10,266 bases of DNA, from NCBI GenBank assembly GCA_021772165.1, contig JAJFMM010000030.1, positions 1 through 10,266 on the forward strand, written 5' to 3'. Below the pieces are notes generated by a model that was not told the origin of the DNA, ran no database searches, and saw nothing but the letters and a program-made list of their open reading frames with translations. Positions 7,414 to 10,266 of this stretch are shown one piece after another. Origin of the DNA: Chlamydiota bacterium. Lineage in GTDB: Bacteria > Chlamydiota > Chlamydiia > Chlamydiales > SM23-39. Position 1 is the first letter of the stretch. Each line of letters starts with the position of its first letter. Position numbers and translations under genes: made by a program.

Positions 7414-8940
7414 TTAATTAGTAGCAAAAGAGGCATCTTTAGTTTCATTTTCTTGAGTGGTGGCCAAGTTGTCAAATCGCTTGCCGAGGGCAGCGACTGA
7501 GAAAATCCAGATAATAGAGGTCACTAAAAAGATCATGCCGATATAAGGCCCGCTCACGGCTAGAGAGCCGAAGAGGAGGAGGAAGCTCTGATGAATCACA
7601 GATCCGCCCGACTTGCCTAAGCGAGAGCCAACGCCATCGATAGCGGCTTTGCCTTTGAGCTTCGACTCTCTATCCAGAGGGATGAAGGCGAGTTCTTTGG
7701 TTGCGTCGAAGAGCGTGTATTTAGAAGCGCGTGCCATACAATTTTGAACTGAGCCAAAGGTTACTGAGAGAAACAGGGGCGAGAGGCCGAGAAAGATTCC
7801 GGTGCTCCAAAGGGGTAGGCTGGAGAAGTAGACAAAGGCGAAGAAGAGGCCACCTGTGGTCAATGTAATGAGAGGCGGGATGAGCGCTGTCTTTGTCCAG
7901 GAAAGGCGGCGGAGAATATTTCCCATAAAGAGAGACGTGATGAGGGCAACGACACCCGTCGCTGTCATCACTTCGCCCATGTAAGCATTGTAGCCGGCCG
8001 GATCGGGGTGGAGCTCTTTGATCTGGTTCTTCCAGACGATCTCAATCAGGTTAATTCCTAAGTTGTAGGCAATAACGATGAGGGCAATTAAAAGCAGATA
8101 TTTTGATTTGGCCAGCGTCGCAAAGTTTTTACGCATCGACATCTTTGGCCTTGGACCTTCGGGTCGGACAGCACCCCTCTCTTCAGGCGTCAGAACGTTC
8201 TTATTGAGCCAGCGGAAAATCGCCATGGCAGCAAGGCCGCAGCCAATGACTACGCAGTTGAGGAACAGGACGGACTGTTCCCAGGCCTCTGTCCCATAAG
8301 GAATCGAAGAAAAAAAGAAACTACCGGAGAAAAAGACAGCCGCTTGGCCTGAGAGGATCGCAGAGAAATTGGCGCCAATGGCGAAAATGCCATAAAAACG
8401 TTTTGCTTCGCCTACTTTTGTGACCTCATTGGCAAAACCCCAGAAAAGAACCGTGAGAATCGCCGTGCTCCAGAGCTCCGACATGACGTAAAACGCCGTG
8501 AAGGTCCAGTTGCGGTAGAGTGAAATGAGTCCTTTAAACCCGGTGGGAAGCAGCAGTTCTAGCTGGTCGGCCGATGCGTTCGGATGGAGCACATCTCGGG
8601 CCGGATAGAGAAAGAAGGTAAAGATGAAGAAGAACGTGAGAAAGATCCCCATCATGATGTAGAAGACGCTCTCGCGGCTGAAGCGGTTTGTTAAGCGCGT
8701 AAAGAGATAGGTAAACGCGATCGCCATAGGCAAGATCGCCCATACTTTAATGAAAGGAATCGCCTCCGCTCCCGATCCATGTGCAGTGACAATCAGAGAA
8801 TCTTTAAACGAGCGCAGTAGATTGTAGTCAAAAGCAATGAAGAAAAAGATCAGCAGCATGGGTACGAACTTGCGTGCCTCTGTGCGACCGACGGGCCAGA
8901 AAAAAGTGCGTAACTTTCCGAATGCGAAAGGAGAGTCCAT
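7414..8940 (-). CDS. TLC/NTT-family nucleotide transporter (ATP/ADP translocase type)
   Basis: Members of this family exchange host ATP for ADP or import nucleotides by proton symport in intracellular bacteria and plastids. The 508-residue protein has about 11-12 membrane segments and near-textbook motifs: LLRSFKDSLIVTA, GSGAEAIPFIK, YVMSELW, WGFANEVTK, KYTLFDATKELA and GKAAIDGVGSRLGKSGG. The four charged residues known to matter in plant NTT1 (Lys155, Glu245, Glu385, Lys527) appear to match Lys46, Glu155, Glu300 and Lys443. By sequence it resembles chlamydial Npt1, an ATP/ADP antiporter. By gene order (near sohB and pgsA) it matches the second C. trachomatis copy, Npt2, which imports nucleotides by proton symport. 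Substrate and mode are therefore left open and no symbol is given. The ATG at 8940, with GGA 8 nt upstream, is preferred over an in-frame TTG at 8952. It has its own promoter after pgk. Confidence 0.94.
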   Translation of the reverse strand: MDSPFAFGKLRTFFWPVGRTEARKFVPMLLIFFFIAFDYNLLRSFKDSLIVTAHGSGAEAIPFIKVWAILPMAIAFTYLFTRLTNRFSRESVFYIMMGIFLTFFFIFTFFLYPARDVLHPNASADQLELLLPTGFKGLISLYRNWTFTAFYVMSELWSTAILTVLFWGFANEVTKVGEAKRFYGIFAIGANFSAILSGQAAVFFSGSFFFSSIPYGTEAWEQSVLFLNCVVIGCGLAAMAIFRWLNKNVLTPEERGAVRPEGPRPKMSMRKNFATLAKSKYLLLIALIVIAYNLGINLIEIVWKNQIKELHPDPAGYNAYMGEVMTATGVVALITSLFMGNILRRLSWTKTALIPPLITLTTGGLFFAFVYFSSLPLWSTGIFLGLSPLFLSVTFGSVQNCMARASKYTLFDATKELAFIPLDRESKLKGKAAIDGVGSRLGKSGGSVIHQSFLLLFGSLAVSGPYIGMIFLVTSIIWIFSVAALGKRFDNLATTQENETKDASFATN

Positions 8941-9007
8941 ATTATTGTCCAAAAAGAAAATAAGGATTATCAGAGATCAAGCTTAATACCTTTTGAAAAG
9001 CAGTTGA

Positions 9008-9035
9008 ATTATAGTTCATTTTGTTTAATAAGCAA
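9008..9035 (-). promoter_or_regulatory. Housekeeping-type promoter of the nucleotide transporter gene
   Basis: On the minus strand a perfect TATAAT (9008-9013) is preceded by TTGCTT (9030-9035), a three-of-six -35 box, with a 16-nt AT-rich spacer. Transcription should begin near 9001, giving a leader of about 60 nt to the ATG at 8940. The site lies in the 115-bp gap after pgk, so the transporter can be expressed separately from pgk. The -35 box falls inside a short inverted repeat (listed separately). The call rests on the match to the consensus and on its position. Confidence 0.6.
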
Positions 9036-9040
9036 ACAAA
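9020..9040. repeat. Short inverted repeat over the transporter -35 region
   Basis: Two perfect 7-bp arms, TTTGTTT (9020-9026) and AAACAAA (9034-9040), flank the 7-nt spacer AATAAGC. The repeat covers the -35 box of the transporter promoter, 16 bp after the end of pgk. This is the placement of a repressor operator. No T-run follows on either strand, so an intrinsic terminator is unlikely. In AT-rich intergenic DNA such a repeat can arise by chance. Confidence 0.4.
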
Positions 9041-9055
9041 GAAGCGTGGAAATTT

Positions 9056-10246
9056 TTATTTGTCGCTCAAAGCGTCAATGCCTGGTAGATGACCCCATTC
9101 AAGAAATTCTAGAGAGGCTCCCCCTCCTGTCGAGAGGTGAGCGAACTGAGCTCCAAACCCAAGTCGTTGAACGGCAGCTACAGAATCGCCCCCACCCACG
9201 ATGACAGTGGCGCCTTTTAGCTGAGCCAAAAATGCAGCGAGCTCCCCAGTGGCTCGATCGAAGGGAGGTTTTTCAAAAACTCCTACCGGGCCATTCCAAA
9301 AAACAGTTACAGCTTCTGCTAAAGATTCTTTCCATGCTGCAGTCGTTTTGGGCCCCAAATCCATGCCTGACCAGCCAGCATCAATATTTCTCAAAAAAAC
9401 TTTAGGCTCTTCCCCCTCTTTAGCGGCAACCGTATCGATGGGTAGATAAAGCGGGACCCCTCTTTTTTCAGCTTCTGCCAAGATCTCTCTGGCCAGCTGA
9501 ACATCAGCCTCATCGCAAAGCGAGCTGCCAATAGAGATCGATTGTGCCTTGAGGAAGGGAAAGGCCATTGCGCCACCGACGTAGAGTGCATCGATCTTCG
9601 TCAATAATTGTTTAAGTACGCCCACTTTCGAAGAAATTTTTGCACCTGCCAGGATGGCGTGAAAAGGTCGCTTTGGATTGTGGAGAAGCGGCATGAGGTG
9701 AAATAGCTCCTTCTCGATCAAAAACCCTATGGCGGCTTTACCGGGGAAATGAGCGGCGATCTGGGCCGTTGAGGCGTGGGCTCTATGGGCCGTACCAAAG
9801 GCTTCATTGACATAGAGATCGCCGAGCCGAGCCAATTGCTCAACAAACTCAGGATTTTTTTGAGGATCTTCTTCACCGGGATGGAAGCGCAGATTTTCGA
9901 GCATCACGACCGAGCCTTTTGGCGCCTGGGCCAGGAGAGCTTCCACAGAGGGTCCCACGCAATCCTGAGCCATAATAACGGGCTTTTCAAGCAGTCCCGA
10001 GAGGCGTTTTGCAGAAGAGTCCAAGGATTCTCTTTTGTTGACGGAACCCTTGGGGCGTCCAAGATGACTCATGAGGATCAGAAGAGACGCCCCCTGGTCT
10101 AAAATATAGCGGATAGAGGGAAGCGCTGCTCGGATACGCGAATCGTCGGAGATCGAGCCATCCTCATATAGAGGGACATTGAAATCGACGCGCATCAAAA
10201 CGCGACGGTTCAGTAGAGAGAGGTCTTTTAAGGTGAGCTTTGTCAT
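9056..10246 (-). CDS. pgk: Phosphoglycerate kinase
   Basis: Pgk transfers phosphate from 1,3-bisphosphoglycerate to ADP, giving 3-phosphoglycerate and ATP, in glycolysis. The 396-residue protein is of standard length. In order it shows RVDFNVP (19-25), SHLGRPKG (60-67), LENLRFHPGEE (116-126), NEAFGTAHRAHAS (147-159), AGAKISSK (200-207), WNGPVGVFE (317-325), GGGDSVAAV (351-359) and STGGGASLEFLE (372-383). These cover the substrate-binding N-domain and the nucleotide-binding C-domain. Some usually fixed positions differ: Glu148 where most have Asp, AGAKISSK for the common GGAKVSDK, and Trp384 where Gly is usual. The core motifs are intact, so activity is expected. The ATG at 10246 is clear. An AGGA sits only about 2 nt from it, too close for a good Shine-Dalgarno, and is part of a small palindrome. 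The gene's own promoter lies beyond the right edge. Confidence 0.97.
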   Translation of the reverse strand: MTKLTLKDLSLLNRRVLMRVDFNVPLYEDGSISDDSRIRAALPSIRYILDQGASLLILMSHLGRPKGSVNKRESLDSSAKRLSGLLEKPVIMAQDCVGPSVEALLAQAPKGSVVMLENLRFHPGEEDPQKNPEFVEQLARLGDLYVNEAFGTAHRAHASTAQIAAHFPGKAAIGFLIEKELFHLMPLLHNPKRPFHAILAGAKISSKVGVLKQLLTKIDALYVGGAMAFPFLKAQSISIGSSLCDEADVQLAREILAEAEKRGVPLYLPIDTVAAKEGEEPKVFLRNIDAGWSGMDLGPKTTAAWKESLAEAVTVFWNGPVGVFEKPPFDRATGELAAFLAQLKGATVIVGGGDSVAAVQRLGFGAQFAHLSTGGGASLEFLEWGHLPGIDALSDK

Positions 10247-10266
10247 TTCCTGAGGAACTCAGTTAA

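Noticed and set aside
9020..9040. Inverted repeat as an intrinsic terminator of pgk
   Set aside because: The arms are AT-only apart from one G/C pair and no T-run follows on either strand; an operator or chance repeat is more likely.
1..10266. Mobile elements, CRISPR arrays, tRNA/rRNA genes or a defence system
   Set aside because: No transposase, integrase, repeat-spacer pattern or RNA-gene signature was seen; coding sequence fills nearly the whole window with housekeeping and transport genes.

Overview
The window reads as a piece of a Chlamydiota chromosome. The minus-strand run sppA/sohB, polA, coaE, rho, with a TLC-type ATP/ADP translocase and pgsA close by, matches from memory the block around CT491-CT496 in Chlamydia trachomatis (rho, coaE, polA, sohB, npt, pgsA). 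TLC-type nucleotide transporters are characteristic of obligate intracellular bacteria and plastids. Base composition looks close to half G+C by eye, higher than in Chlamydia itself, which with the extra genes suggests an environmental, amoeba-associated lineage (Waddlia/Estrella/Parachlamydia-like). The species cannot be named from this window.

Layout. Positions 1-5059 hold four tightly packed minus-strand genes, transcribed in the order sppA, polA, coaE, rho. Gaps are 4 nt, a 7-nt overlap and 24 nt, so this is very probably one operon; rho is cut by the left edge. An 80-bp divergent spacer (5060-5139) separates sppA from a plus-strand MscS-family channel gene (5140-6237). That gene overlaps the 3' end of pgsA tail to tail by 30 nt. 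Positions 6208-10246 hold four more minus-strand genes, transcribed in the order pgk, nucleotide transporter, DedA-family protein, pgsA. dedA and pgsA share a 4-nt stop/start overlap. The transporter has its own good promoter, with a perfect TATAAT -10 box, in the 115-bp gap after pgk. No gene-free stretch exceeds about 115 bp.

Functions. The left operon joins envelope proteolysis (SppA), DNA repair and replication (Pol I with intact 5'-nuclease, proofreading and polymerase motifs), the last step of CoA synthesis (CoaE) and transcription termination (Rho). The right half joins ATP-yielding glycolysis (Pgk), nucleotide exchange with the host (the transporter) and membrane functions (DedA, PgsA and the MscS channel). 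All genes appear intact, apart from the edge truncation of rho. There is no sign of mobile elements, CRISPR arrays, RNA genes or a defence system. The points of interest are gene order, overlapping junctions and a palindrome over the transporter promoter; I see no new system here.
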